Source: Paramecium tetraurelia
Lineage: Eukaryota; Ciliophora; Oligohymenophorea; Peniculida; Parameciidae
Reading direction: 5' to 3'
Assembly (NCBI RefSeq): GCF_000165425.1
Contig: NW_001799637.1
Location: 124,001-188,000, forward strand
Length of the DNA stretch: 64,000 nt
In this document: piece by piece, positions 1-11,800 of the stretch
How the letters are laid out: the number at the start of each line of letters is the position of its first letter
Numbering within the stretch: position 1 is the first letter of the stretch
Made by a program: the position numbers and the translations under genes
Notes under the pieces: model-generated
The model's input: only the letters and a program-made list of their open reading frames with translations
The model's database searches: none
Told to the model about the DNA's origin: nothing

Positions 1-426
1 ATTGTTGGTTTCTATTATTTGAATAATGACTAGGATGTAATTTTAATGGAAGCAATTTTGACATAAGGTTCATTCAACACCACAATATCTAATTATGCAA
101 TCATCGTCAATAAATAATATCAAACTGGAGCAGCCTTATATATTTATAAAGACTCTATATATAATTACTCAATAGGTACTTGGAATGTAACATGTCTTTT
201 GAATTAAAAAACATCAAATTAAGTTAATGTTTCTATATTTTGTAAAAACGAATTTTCAAATGGGATTTATAATATTTCATTTAAAAAGCCTCCATTTAAA
301 AAATCTAGTAAAAGATGGATATATACTCTGATTTCAATAATTGGTTTACTTATATTATATTTTTACATTAAAGTTAAATAAAGGACAAAAGATTTAGACT
401 ATATTTCATCAGGTATTGAGTTATGA
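1..426 (+). CDS. Membrane protein, C-terminal end (5' end outside window)
   Basis: The frame is open from base 1 to TGA at 424-426, with several TAA/TAG codons read as Gln. The visible 141 residues are Asn/Ser/Thr-rich and look extracellular or luminal. They are followed by one strong hydrophobic segment, WIYTLISIIGLLILYFYIKV, and a short basic tail ending SSGIEL. This suggests a single-pass protein with a short cytoplasmic tail. The extracellular part shows no family motif I can name, and the N-terminus lies left of the window. That it is coding is fairly secure; its function is unknown. Confidence 0.7.
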
Positions 427-1010
427 TATATTATGTTAAATACAACACTAATAATAATCAAAAAAACTGTTTCATTTTACCATAAAAAATAACGACTTAA
501 TAAATTTATTATTGTTTATTATTTATTAAATATAAAATTTATAGAAAACCAAACTTTTTATTTAATATCATTATAATAAAGCGAAATATATATTCATTTT
601 ATAATAAATATCGCTTGTCCTTAATTTTATTCATTAACTTATCTTTCCTACATAATCAGAATATATAATGATCTCTTTTTTTCTCTTTAGACAGAATTTT
701 TGTATTTTTTTTTTTGATGAGGAAACAAGCTTAGTTAAAATTTAAGATGTATTATATATTCATAGGAAATCAGATATAATGAAATCCTTGGTTGATTATC
801 TAAGTATGCAGCCAATAATATAATAGAACCAATTTGATCATTTAATAAAAGAATCAATTTTTATTCAACTTGATTTGGAGATTCCTATTTTCAAATTTTT
901 TAATAGAGTTTATTTATCTTTGTAAATAAAGACGTCAATCGATTTGGTCAAGAAAATTCCTCTTGTCTACAAGTGATTTGAAGAGAGAAAATCTTGAATT
1001 ATGGATGAAT
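427..1010. other. Intergenic, no gene recognised
   Basis: Very AT-rich sequence with many TGA codons in all frames and several short homopolymers. I see no convincing coding segment, RNA gene or repeat. Confidence 0.5.
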
Positions 1011-1480
1011 TATTAATATTTCAATAGTCTAATTATAAAGTGTATTATTCAAAAAAAAAACAAAGTGATTACTATTTGGAAATGCATGGCAGTAAAAAAT
1101 TCTGATGGGAGGAGTTGGTTTTCTTGATGCAAATCACAAATAAGATCTTATATAAATAGAAATAAAATCTGATTAGGTCTGAATTCAATTAAAAAAAATT
1201 TAGGGATTTGGATCCTTATACAACAATCGCTGCTTTGTGATTACTTATCCAATTGATACTATTGTAGAAGAATTGACTCAATAAGATTTTGGTTAAAGAG
1301 TAAATATTTCATTTTCTAATTGTTAAAAAAGATGAGGAATGAAGGATTGTTGTATGATTATGGAGGTTTTGAATTTCCCTCAATAGATTAATTGAAGCAG
1401 CTGCCGTTTAATTTGGCTATTTCGATCATTTAGCAGAGTTATCAACTAGAGATTAGTTTGTTTATTGTTTATTTATAATT
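1011..1480 (+). pseudogene. Decayed or mis-sequenced coding tract
   Basis: Coding-like segments switch frame. One frame starts MDELLIFQQ near 1002. Another carries KILMGGVGFLDANHK (about 1100-1140) and then GFGSLYNNRCFVITYPID (1204-1257). A third carries MRNEGLLYDYGGFEFPS (from 1332). The last two could be joined by a 32-nt intron at 1300-1331, but an in-frame TGA at about 1174 and the lack of a stop before the opposite-strand PDCD5 gene argue against an intact gene. No family assigned. It is probably a gene remnant; a badly sequenced gene is the alternative. Confidence 0.35.
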
Positions 1481-1493
1481 GTAATAACCCATA

Positions 1494-1880
1494 TCATATG
1501 TCATCTTCATCATCACTAGACAATTTTCTTCTCTTAAACTATGTAATTTAGACTGTAAATTTACAGTAACTTTTGTTTCTTGTTTTTTCTATCCTTCTGC
1601 TGCTTCTAGTAATTTTATCAATTCATCCTCAGAAAGTTGATTTGTAATCTTCCCTTGTTTGGCCCATTAACAAAGTTAGACTTCGATTAACTCTGCCTTC
1701 TCTGGTTTAACCAATTTGATATTTGCCACTAAACATGAAATATTCAATGTATTTACATCTTTGCTTTGCTTCAGGAGTCAATATTTGGGTCAAAATAGAC
1801 TTTTTGACTTCCTCCATTTGTTCCTTCTATGCTTATTATTATTTAAGCTATTCTAACTATTTCTAATCCAATTGATCCAT
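1494..1880 (-). CDS. PDCD5: PDCD5 family DNA-binding protein
   Basis: Three exons (1757-1880, 1565-1728, 1494-1538) encode 110 residues, the usual length for this family. Introns are 28 nt (1729-1756) and 26 nt (1539-1564), both GTA...TAG. After a Gln-rich start come SILTQILTPEAKQRLANI, LVKPEKAELIEVQL and the acidic-tailed end TFKRRKLSSDDEDDI. This is the PDCD5/TFAR19 pattern of helical bundle, TVKFxRRK and acidic tail. In other eukaryotes PDCD5 binds chaperonin CCT and is linked to cell death and acetyltransferase regulation. It is transcribed divergently from the SNARE gene, with only 81 bp between the start codons. Confidence 0.92.
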
Positions 1881-1961
1881 TAATTAATTTATATTATATA
1901 GAAATTATTATAACACATTCGAAATTATTATTAATAATTTTTGAGTTTAAAATTAATTAAA

Positions 1962-2648
1962 ATGGCAACAACCATGTTTCAACAAAATGAGGCCAACTTC
2001 AAAAACAAAGTAGAGGAATTCAATGATCTTTATAAATAATATGCACTTACTCAAAGCAAACAATTAGTATTTGAGAAGATGAAACTTGTTTTTGTTCAAG
2101 CTGAATAATAAGTAATCTGATTGAATATATTAAGTTCAAATTTATGGAAATTGAGTTTGGATCTTTCACAGATCTGCATTAAAAGGACTTTGCTTAAAAA
2201 ATGAAATCTAACAAACTTATTTTTGTGGAATGCCAAAAAAAACTTAGAGATTTATAATCAAATCTTGATAAAATGCCCTTATCAAATGTTAGCAGCAATA
2301 GTAAAAAACAAGCACCATCACCAATTAGAGGACCCAATTAAGATCTGCATACATAAGTGAAATAGCTAGACACTCTTGATTCTCGCTTATTAGAAGCCGA
2401 GGATACCTAATTAACCATTTTAGATAATATACGCAATCAAAAAGAGAAGTTACTCAAAGCCATTGAAGATGTATTGTATTTCTCAAATATTCTAGACCAA
2501 AGAAATTCAAGTTGGAGTCAAAATGACTTAAAGACATGCAACTATGATTAAGAATCGTCAATCTTACAACAAAGGAATCCTACTATCGTTAATATGCATC
2601 TTAACCATAGGAAATATACTTATTTTATATTACAAATTCATGAGTTGA
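1962..2648 (+). CDS. Qb-type SNARE (Vti1/GosR-like), tail-anchored
   Basis: Three exons encode 212 residues. Introns are at 2112-2134 (23 nt, AAG acceptor) and 2471-2495 (25 nt, TAG). The N-terminal part is helical. The SNARE-like stretch contains LLEAEDTQLTILDNIRNQKE and continues to MTQRHATMIKNRQSYNKG. A C-terminal anchor, ILLSLICILTIGNILILYY, ends KFMS. The order of helical bundle, SNARE heptads and C-terminal membrane anchor fits a Qb SNARE acting in Golgi or endosomal fusion. Vti1-like is my best guess; GosR/Bos1-like is possible. The second intron lies inside the SNARE motif. Confidence 0.8.
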
Positions 2649-2689
2649 AGAGTTGATATAATCTATTATGATTATATACTTTACATTAA

Positions 2690-3391
2690 TAATTAATAAA
2701 TATTTAAATTAATTTATATAAATTTTCCTTGTGTCCAATAAATTAAATGTATTTTTCTAGCTATTGATAACTCATATTTCCTTAAATCATTAGGGGGATT
2801 TTGACCTAAACTATTGAAATAAGGTAATTTCTATTAGTCTAAATGAGAAGTCAATAGCTTGACCAATTTTTGATTTTTTCTTACCTGATTATTAGAATCT
2901 TACTTTAATAGATAACTTATCCATTTAACTTCAATAATAGAACTACTTTATGTTTATCTAATGAATATAGATAAGTATTGCCTTATCGTCACTTCAGAAA
3001 ATAAGTAGATCCTCCTTATTTAATTACAATCATAATTTGTTTAAAATCATGTAATAAAGCAAGAAATTTCACAAAATTTCATGAGGAGGATTTGATGTTT
3101 ACCATTTCAAAACTATAGTTTTTCCTAACTCTTATAACCGTAGGTGTATTTAAACATTCATACTTACTGAAAATTTTTTCTGACTCTATAAGAACAAATA
3201 AATGGAGAGTTGGCTCGACCTTTATTAGGATATAAAACTTTTATTAATTGTTAAATTTTAAAAACAACATTAATAAGTATAAAATCACTCTAATTTTTAT
3301 TTTCAAACCTCATGATTAAATTTGGCCAACAATATTGTATTTCAATTTCATTTTTATTTCTTATCTGATGCCTCCTTTCATTTGAACTCAT
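2690..3391 (-). pseudogene. Frame-broken gene of unknown family
   Basis: A clean ATG-initiated segment (MSSNERRHQIRNKNEIEIQY, start 3391) runs about 75 codons. Coding-like sequence then continues in another frame (EVTIRQYLSIFIRQTQ, about 2960-3010) and on to SLGQNPPNDLRKYELSIARK near 2770. No intron of normal size (21-31 nt) joins the pieces, and TGA codons interrupt each frame. It follows the 3532-4626 gene head to tail and might be a decayed paralogue, but I see no shared motif. Sequencing error is the other explanation. Confidence 0.4.
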
Positions 3392-3531
3392 CTTAATTGA
3401 AATCTGAACTTCAAAAGTAGTTTCATAAGTTTAAACGCATTTTTAAGTGAAAACGTATTGTGGGGAAGAGTGAAAATACAATTAATGATTAAATCATATT
3501 GAATATTATGAATGCAAATGGAAAATGATAT

Positions 3532-4626
3532 TCAACTCAAAAGAAAGGTTTTTGTCATAATAAAAAAATTATAAGTTTGGCAAATAGCAAATACCATTAT
3601 TACTATTTTCAATATTTCCCAAAACTTTTGTAAACCTTCCTTACAATCAAATTCACTACTTTATCTTTATCTTTCTTATTCTTAAATTTAATTCATTTGA
3701 TCAAATGTATACTTTGCTATACGATAACTATTATTTTCATTCTTAACATTATCATAATTTATATTATTCATTTAATCAATAATGTTAGACACTGTTTATT
3801 AGATGTAAAATTTACAAATTTTTGCCTTTGTTTACCAAAAATTTCTCCCATTATTAAATTAATTTAAATTCTCTAGGTTTTAAGGTTAATTCTTTATATA
3901 AAACTGATAAGCTTTTATTTTTCCATCTTTTAGATATTCAATAATATAATATTTTTAATCTTCTGGTTATGACCCATTATTAGAATAATTAGTAACGACC
4001 AATAACGCTGAATGAGATTGTGATTCTCCTTCCTCATAGTAACTTTATTTTTCAGTCAATGCTAGAAATACCACATTTTTGTTAGATATGTTTTCCAGCA
4101 ATAGTTATTCAGTCAATTAATTTGCTACATCTTAACAGTTGTTTGTAAGAAGATTATAAGATCCCCTTAAATATGCAATATTTTGCATTCTATCCATAAT
4201 TTGAAAGACTGTGAGATCTAATGTATCAATATCAAACTATTTCTTTAATGAGATTTTCTCCCAAATAAATTCTTCATCCTCAAATTTATTCAAATCTTTT
4301 AAGAAGTGTGCATTATGTTTATTTTTTAAATTAATTTAGTAACCCTTAACTTTGCTATCATCTTGATATTCAACAATATGATATTATTTATCACTATTTA
4401 TCAACTAGTCATCTCTGTTTGAAGTAACTACCAATAAAGCTTAATGGAATATGCCAAACTCTTTAAGTATCAAAATATTAATCAAATGCCTTTTAAAATT
4501 TGCTATAAATATGACTTAATTCAAACTAACATCCTTTTAGACTTGTTTTTATCCATTTGGGATCCGACTGCTAGAACCTTATGATGTTATTTGAAATTCA
4601 TTATTAACTGCTCTATTTGAAGTCAT
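3532..4626 (-). CDS. Two-domain papain-fold (LRAT/NlpC-like) protein
   Basis: One uninterrupted exon of 364 residues. Two repeated domains are visible. Domain 1 has HQALLVVTSN, then YHIVEYQDDSKVKGYQ, then YNLLTNNCQDVANQL. Domain 2 has HSALLVVTNY, then YYIIEYLKDGKIKAYQ, then SYRIAKYTFDQMNQI. A His in a beta strand followed later by an N-N-C motif is the permuted order of LRAT and YiiX-like papain-fold hydrolases. Domain 1 keeps His and Cys. In domain 2 the Cys position is Phe, so it looks inactive. The C-terminus is hydrophobic (VIMVFAICQTYNFFIM). The substrate cannot be inferred. Assignment to the superfamily is inference from the motif pattern. Confidence 0.6.
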
Positions 4627-5964
4627 TATATGAATTGTTCTTAGTCAATATTAATTTAATATAAAAATGAAAATCTAATTCTATCACATTTATTCGTAGA
4701 ATTAGATCAAATATATAATTAATTTTCTAATCATTCCCTACAGCAAGATAAAAAAATGCAAACAATAAAATTTATAAAAGAGAAACTTATATTCATATAG
4801 ATTATCTAAAATAAAGATGCTGAAATTTATAAATGAGAATTCAAAAAAGGATTTCATATTTTCGTAACCTTAATTGGTTTATGAATTAGTACTTTCTTGC
4901 TTCTTCTAATTAATTTAATTGGGTTTATTTATTTTTGACAAAGATATTATCTATTGAGCCTGAATGATTAGATTTTATAGGTACTAACTCAGTTTAGGTT
5001 TTTGTTTGAAACATCACTTGATTTAAAGCATTCATTGAGATATAATAATCAAATATATTGAATTTAACCAAATTTTTCACTTTTCAATTTGATAGTTCAT
5101 TTTTTTCGTATTGAGTGATTGCATTAACTTTTATATAATTCTATTCTAGGATTAAAATCTGAAGGATTTTAATATTTTATTTTTGATGGGATCCTTAAAG
5201 TTTTTGGAGATTTTTAGATGGAAAAGTGTCTAATTTAATCTATTTCTAATTATTTAATATTTCTACGAATCTTGCTACATATCCTTGGTATGTTATTTAA
5301 TTGAAAACCAAGGATTTTTAATGTTATATTAATATATTTTCTGAATTTTTATATAATAATTAAAAATAGTTTTAGCTTTTCATTTTCGAATATTTTCGTT
5401 AAATGGATTTGATTATAAATCATTATCTTGCAGTTTGAACCATTATTTTAGTATAACTTATAGTTCAATGTCAGGTGAGATAGAATATACAAGTATTTAA
5501 TGATTATCTAATATTCATTTAAGTTTTAATTGAAGTTCTGTAAATCCATACAGTTTTTATTATATTATAATTAATTGATATATTTAATTTATTTATATTA
5601 TTCTAATACTTGAGGATATATTATATAAAGTGAATATGATTCCTTTATCTTCGCTAAAATCACTTATTTTAGTAATTTCATAAGAATATATAATCAATTC
5701 TATTCTTAAAGCAAAGAAGTCTATATTAGAATTAAAACTATGGTTTAAAGTAATACTTCATAAATAGCTTTGAATTATCTTCTTTAGTTCAATTACTCCA
5801 TTTTTTCATTAATAGATTATGGATTATGCAAAATATTAAGGAATTCCAATTTAAAGATTATAGCAATTTAATATCTCATATGACGCATTTAGAAAATGGT
5901 CCAATTAAATTTTACAATCTTTCATCAGGAATTTATTATTTTAAAAATACTAGAAGTTTAGATT
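4627..5964. other. Intergenic, no gene recognised
   Basis: About 1.3 kb of AT-rich DNA with TGA in all frames and no stretch resembling the coding usage of the neighbours. Its size is unusual for this compact genome, so a fully decayed gene is possible, but I see no motif. Confidence 0.45.
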
Positions 5965-8000
5965 ATGACTGAGGATATTTACCCATTGTTCGGATGGGAG
6001 GACCCTGTTCCGAATGAATTTAAGGAGATCTTCTCCAAATGCACCAAGTAAGAGTTTAATTGATTATTGTTCTTTTAGTGAGTCAGACTCTCGAAAGTGT
6101 AGTAGCACATTAGAAGAATCATTAAGTAGTTGAGTTGTATGTATGTTTTTAGTAGTTGACGAAGATTATGAGATAATAGGAAGAAGCCAAAATGAAAATT
6201 CAATCTGCCCACTCTGTTATCAAAATGTACAATAAGGTAATACTCAATTGTACTCCAATCTACTTTCCCAGTATTTTGATGTGCACACTAAATGTGCCCT
6301 CACATGCAAACATAAAACAGCATAACTTGCCTTGTTAACAGATTAAATCAAGCATGCTCAAATAATGGAGAGAGTGCCAGTAGACTACGACTTATTGGAT
6401 CTGAACGTCAAAGTCTTCATAGAATTTAGAATATTCCACACTATTGCACAACAGCCATATCTCAACCTCACTCACTCCACAACTCTGAAATAGAAGAAAA
6501 ATGCCTCTATTCTAATAGATTATGCAAATCTGAGAGAGTATTTTGGAAAAAGACAGAAGCATCTTGTACCATTGATATAAGGTCGTATTAAAATTGATGT
6601 TCACATTATGGATAGTAATCTTATGCAAGAAGCAAAGAATGTCCATAGTTATGAATTCTACTACAATGCAAGCAAAGTGTCTAGCGATTACATCTGCATT
6701 GGTTACGATGATATATGCATTTCAATGTAGAGGGAAGATGAACACAATCAACCATTGTTGTGTTTAAAATCACTTAAAATCAACTTGTCTCCAGACATTA
6801 CTAAATGTCTGACCAAACAATCCCCAAAGTCCTCTCCCATTGTTGATTCATTCCTTTTCTCACCTAAAACACGTAATTTCACTCCTCAAGTTGGTCCCAC
6901 TCAATAAAGAGTCCGATTCTAATCATTCCAATTGGAAGAGTAGACACAACCAGATGAATGGACTGAAGATTTATAAAGTTTTGAGTAAATAAGGGGCAAG
7001 ATAGTGAATTTTGCAAAGACTTAACATGGGAGTCGTCTCATCCAAAAGCATTTCACTACATGTACACAAATAGAGTTGGATCAATTATTGCAAGAGATAG
7101 GTTCAAATATAGGGGATTTAATGATTGATCCTTATGCCAATTATATGTTTGGTAGTTTGAGTTAAAGTTGTGCTCCCCATTAACGATTATATATTTTACA
7201 AACAGTAACATTTTATTAATATATATTTTTCAGATTTCCAACCGCTTAGTAGATATTGCATGTGATAAAAAGGGTACTCATGCTATTCAATCTTTGGTTT
7301 CTTTGATATCATCAAAATAAGAAGAGGAAATGGTTGAAAATAGCATAAAAAATCATATTATTAATCTCACATTAGACAGCCAAGGAACACATTTGATCAA
7401 AAAGATCATAGCGAGATTTTCTGAGGATCGTTTGAATTTGATATTTAGCAAATTAATGGAGAAATTCATTTAGGTTGTCAATCATCAGTTTGGACTTTGT
7501 GTTTTGAAGGATCTCATAACCAAATTTAAAAATAATCCAGAGAAATGCACCTTTATTTTAATTAAGATGCGCGATCAATTGGATGACATAGTGCAAGATC
7601 CCTTCGGTAATTATGGTGTACAACACGCGATCGATGTAAATTATGAATATCTATATTTAAGGTCTATGGAGATTTAAAATGCACTCCTATAATTGATAAA
7701 ATCTTATAGAAATTGGTACAACTATCAATCCACAAATATTCTTCAAATGTTGTGGAGAAATGCATTTTAGAAACGTCAGCAAAAACCTAGAAACGATTCA
7801 TCAAGCAATTGTCTCAAGACGTCATTTGTTTGGAATTGATGAAAAATAAGTTTGGAACCTTTGTATTACAGAAGGCTCTTCAGGAAGCTGAGAAATTAGG
7901 CGAAGGAGAGCAATTGCAATAGGCTCTTTAGCGTAACTTGCCTTCCATCTATGCTCAGAGCATTAGGCAGAAGTGGACGGATTACTTAACTAAGAAGTGA
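5965..8000 (+). CDS. Pumilio/PUF-repeat RNA-binding protein
   Basis: Five exons encode about 640 residues. Introns: 6048-6078, 6126-6152, 7205-7233 (CAG acceptor) and 7636-7661 (AAG acceptor). The C-terminal half carries Puf repeats with the expected core pattern: AKTQHGSRLIQKHF, ACDKKGTHAIQSLV, DSQGTHLIKKII, NHQFGLCVLKDLI, DPFGNYGVQHAID, KYSSNVVEKCI and NKFGTFVLQKAL. Such proteins bind specific 3' UTR sequences and repress or localise mRNAs. The N-terminal region has a Cys-rich patch (CPLCYQ near residue 65) and otherwise no motif I recognise. The start is the first ATG after the upstream TGA codons. Confidence 0.92.
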
Positions 8001-8094
8001 TTAATTTGATCTGTATATATATATTATAATGAATGTACATTACATTATTAAAAACATCATTCATAATAATTTTAGTATTATTCTACATTAGATA

Positions 8095-10634
8095 ATGAAA
8101 ATCATCATTCGTTATTGTTCGCAATGGGGTAACATGAGTACCAAAACGTGTACGGTTAATCCCAACATCAAAGTGGCCCAATTGAAATAATAAATCGCCC
8201 AACTCACTGATATTCGAGAGGAGGATCAGACATTGATCCTAAACGAACACACTCTTGAGGACGATCGGCATCTTTTCAGCTACAACCCAGAAGATTGTCA
8301 ATTCATTTATGTGAATAGGGAAAATCAAGCAGTCGAAGAAGAAGCCCCTGAAACAGAGGTTCTGGAAGTTCAGAAAGGCTACAATCGTATGAAAGGATAT
8401 GAGAAGTTGGGCATTGTGCATGAGGACTCCGAAGAAGAAGATGACACTCGAAAAAAATCTGTAGGAATGCACAAATCCTAAATGGAAATCGCTGCTGAAT
8501 TCATTAAGGTAAGCATTATGTCTCAATTTATAAGCTAGTCAAGTGCAATGACATTCCAGCAGTTAAGGCGATGGTGAGCAATCATAAAAGTCCGTCCTTC
8601 GATATTATCAACGACAGATAATATTGTGGATTTAGTGGATTCCACTATGCTAATCAATAAGGTCACGAAGAACTGGTTGTCTATCTCATTGAGGAAGGTG
8701 CTGATATTAATTTCTGTACCAAAGACAGACAATCCCCACTTCAATTGGCTTTAAAAAACTCTAAAATAGAATGTGCTAAACTTCTGCTTAGCAAGTAGGT
8801 TTGCGATGTGAATTATTGTTCATAAGGCAAGAGTGCCTTACAATTGGCAGTCCAAAAAGGTGAGTTAGACATAGTAGAACTGATTCTCAAACACCCCAAC
8901 TTCGATGCTCAGGCAGTTGATTTGAGTGAAATTAAAGGAGATCAGCATGCTACTCAGTTGGTCACTTACCATTGTTAATAGAAGTTGAATAAGGCTCAAG
9001 AACTGGTTAAGCCCAAGGCTCAAAAGGGATACATCAAAAAAGTGAACGTGATGAAGTTCTTTCACTATAAACGTTACTTAACATTAGATCCAGAGGCAGG
9101 TACTCTGTGTAGGTACAAAACGGAAAGTGACTGTCCTCTTAATCCAATTGAGACGATAGCTTTGTCCACTATAGTTACTGTGTGGAATCCTAAGAGGGAA
9201 TGGTATATGAAGAGTGATCACGAATATTTGAGTGTAATTAAAATAGATCATAATATTGTAGGTTTCTTTTAAAAAGAGTGGAGTAGAGATACTGTTATTT
9301 TGTTCCAAGAGCAAGACTACGATTTTGAGTTGGAAGAAGAGTCTTGAAGACTCGATTCTGTATTACAAGGAGACTGAAAGGAAGATAGCTCAATTATCGA
9401 TACAAGGAGACATAATGGCATTGAATCAATACATCGGCAATGGTGGTGGCGGATAGTTTAACCTAATTGCAGACTCTCGATGTTAATCATTGAATGAAAA
9501 CGCTGCTTAACACTTAAAAGTGGAAGCTCAATAAGTCTAGGAACAAATGTAATAATAATAGTAATAATTGTAATAATAACAACAATAACAACAATTATCT
9601 CCAGTCCGCACTCTTTCTCCAGTAGAAGGAAACCATGGGAATGAATCACACAAGTAGTACTTAATACATTATTCAATCATCAAACAGGTTGGATAAGGAG
9701 CATTTGGCAAAGTGTTCTTGGTGAAATACAACCCTACTAATTAAGTGTATGCTATGAAACAGTTAAACAAGAGAAAATTGTTGCAGAAGAAGCAAGTCAA
9801 ATTTGCAGTCACTGAATGTGACATCTTGAAGTAGGTAGATTCACCTTACATTGTGAATCTGTTCCAATCTTTTTAGACTCTCAACAATCTCTATTTAGTG
9901 ATGGACTATTGCGGTGGAGGAGACCTATCGTTTCATCTGTATAAACACAAAACCTTCAATGAAGCCACATGCAAGATCATCATCAGGCAATTGATGAAGG
10001 CAGTGGAATACTTGCATAGCAAAGATATCATCTACAGAGATCTAAAGCCTGAGAATGTCCTCATCGACAATGAAAGTAAGATTAAGTTAGTTGATTTCGG
10101 ACTATCTAAACAAACTGAAATTGGAAAGGCTAGAACCTTTTGTGGTTCGCCTGCTTATCTTGCACCAGAAGTGCTTTCATAGAAGGGAGCAGTACAAGCT
10201 ACAGATGTTTATGGAATAGGCACAGTGTTGTACGAGTTACTGATTGGGGAACCTCCTTATTTTAGTGAGGATTTAGACACTTTATATAACAACATCAGGA
10301 ACGATAATTTGGAGATCCCAACTCGATTGAGCAAACCATGCCAATCCTTATTGTAGAGTTTGTTGCAGAAGGAAGCCAATAAGAGGATTGGGTGCAAGAT
10401 TCCGTCCTAAGTCAATTGGAATATCATTAAACAGCACGAGTGGTTGGATTGGGACAACCCTTAGGAGAAGGTCAATTTTGGATTGACTCAAGAGAACTTG
10501 GCTAGCGTTGTTAAGAATTATACTCATGTAAATTTTTGATTGAATTTATTTAGAATTTGGGTGACACCGATTACTCCGAGGAAAATTATAAACTTAATAG
10601 AATAGTCGGGTGGACATTTGCCAGGGTTGTTTGA
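8095..10634 (+). CDS. UBL-ankyrin-PH domain AGC-type protein kinase
   Basis: About 820 residues. Introns are at 8509-8534 (AAG), near 9262-9286 (exact borders uncertain) and 10528-10553. Order: a ubiquitin-like fold (MKIIIRYCSQWGN, then IYVN, residues 1-75); ankyrin repeats (residues about 140-250, e.g. GFSGFHYANQQGHEELVVYL and DRQSPLQLALKNSKIECAKL); a PH domain (about 300-400, KGYIKKVNVMKFFHYKRY to ILSWKKSL); a Gln/Asn run; and a kinase (about 505-765) with VGQGAFGKV, YAMKQLNK, IYRDLKPENV, VDFGLSK, CGSPAYLAPE and an AGC-like tail. All key catalytic residues are present. The PH domain suggests phosphoinositide recruitment. The set of four modules is the odd feature. Confidence 0.87.
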
Positions 10635-10683
10635 TTAAATTATATTTATGTTTGTCATCTATATAGATATATAAGGGATCTCA

Positions 10684-11193
10684 TCATTCGAACAGCAATT
10701 TCAAGGACACTCTCAATTGTTTCTCCTCTAATCTGAAGTACAAGTTGCGAGTGAAGTAATATAACACCAGTAGTATGCAAAACTCAATACTGATATTGGT
10801 GATGAGCATCACTCCCTAAGCTTGAGTTATGTAGCATTCACCCCAATTTCGATTCTTCAGAATTGCAGCAAATACCAAAGCTATTACTTTTGAAATCAAT
10901 GTCAAAATGACTGAAAAGTTCACATAACATATGGTTTTGGATTGCGAGACCAAATGTAGACAGGCATACGAAAACACTCCATTCAAAATATAAGAAATTA
11001 ACTAAGTGATGGCCACTTGTTATCCTGTCTACGCACTGCAAGTTGTATATAGTTCTACTAAGAGCACTATGTAAATGATGGATCCCAAGAAACTCACAAA
11101 CATAGAGGTGACAAAGAGGTAGCCATAATATTTCAATAGCTTCCTCAAGGAGTAAGTCTCATCGGTTTTGCCTTCAATAAGAAAATTATCCAT
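10684..11193 (-). CDS. Four-TM membrane protein, unknown
   Basis: Intronless, 169 residues. After a soluble start (MDNFLIEGKTDETYSLRKL) come about four hydrophobic segments: LFVTSMFVSFLGSIIYIVLL; LISYILNGVFSYACLHLV; VILTLISKVIALVFAAIL; and GVMLITNISIEFCILLVLYY. It ends KLLFE. No family recognised. The start lies 13 bp after the stop of the upstream STPG gene on the same strand, and its stop is 49 bp from the convergent kinase stop, so it has almost no room for UTRs. Confidence 0.75.
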
Positions 11194-11206
11194 GATAAAA
11201 TTATAA

Positions 11207-11647
11207 TCATTATACTCTCGAAATTGGCCTACTAATCGTGTATTATCCTGGTCCTGGAGATTGTTCGATTTGAAAACTGCTGACTCTAGCCTTGGTGAAT
11301 GAAATCCCTCTACTTCTAAGAGTTGATCCCAATTCATATGTTCCAGGTCCAGGGTTCTTTTGCTACACAGAACGAGGTCTTGATTTCATGTAATCCATGA
11401 ACTCTCTATTGACTCTATACAGTTTGTCCGCTTATTGTTTGATGGATTTAAAATCAGCGATGTTGTAATTGCCTGGACCTGGAGTTTGAATATGATGAGC
11501 AAATATTAGTCGTTGACTTCTGGGGAAGGAAGGACCACCACATTTAATTTACTAAATGAGAGTGGGATCTCCAACTACGAAGTTCTCCGAATATATTTGG
11601 AGTTTAGGAAATCGATCAGCCTTCCCAAAGGTTGATTATTTATTCAT
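11207..11647 (-). CDS. STPG/SHIPPO-repeat (PGPG) axonemal protein
   Basis: Intronless, 146 residues. It has three Pro-Gly motifs spaced like sperm-tail PG-rich repeats: TPGPGNYNIADF, NPGPGTYELGST and SPGPGQYTISRP. Proteins of the ODF3/SHIPPO/STPG type are associated with ciliary or cytoskeletal microtubules, which fits a ciliate. It is short, about one third of larger family members, and ends soon after the third repeat. The neighbouring membrane-protein frame overlaps its last part on another frame, but the PGPG pattern shows this frame is the coding one. Confidence 0.83.
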
Positions 11648-11800
11648 CTGAAGTATAATTTAATTTTAATTAACTAAATTTTGTAACTATCAAAGACACT
11701 CTCTAGATTTGCAGAATTTAACGCAGAAGTTCAAAAAAGCACAAGATTAGTATTCTATTTTTGAATTAATTATTATAATAATAAATTTAAATATACTTTC

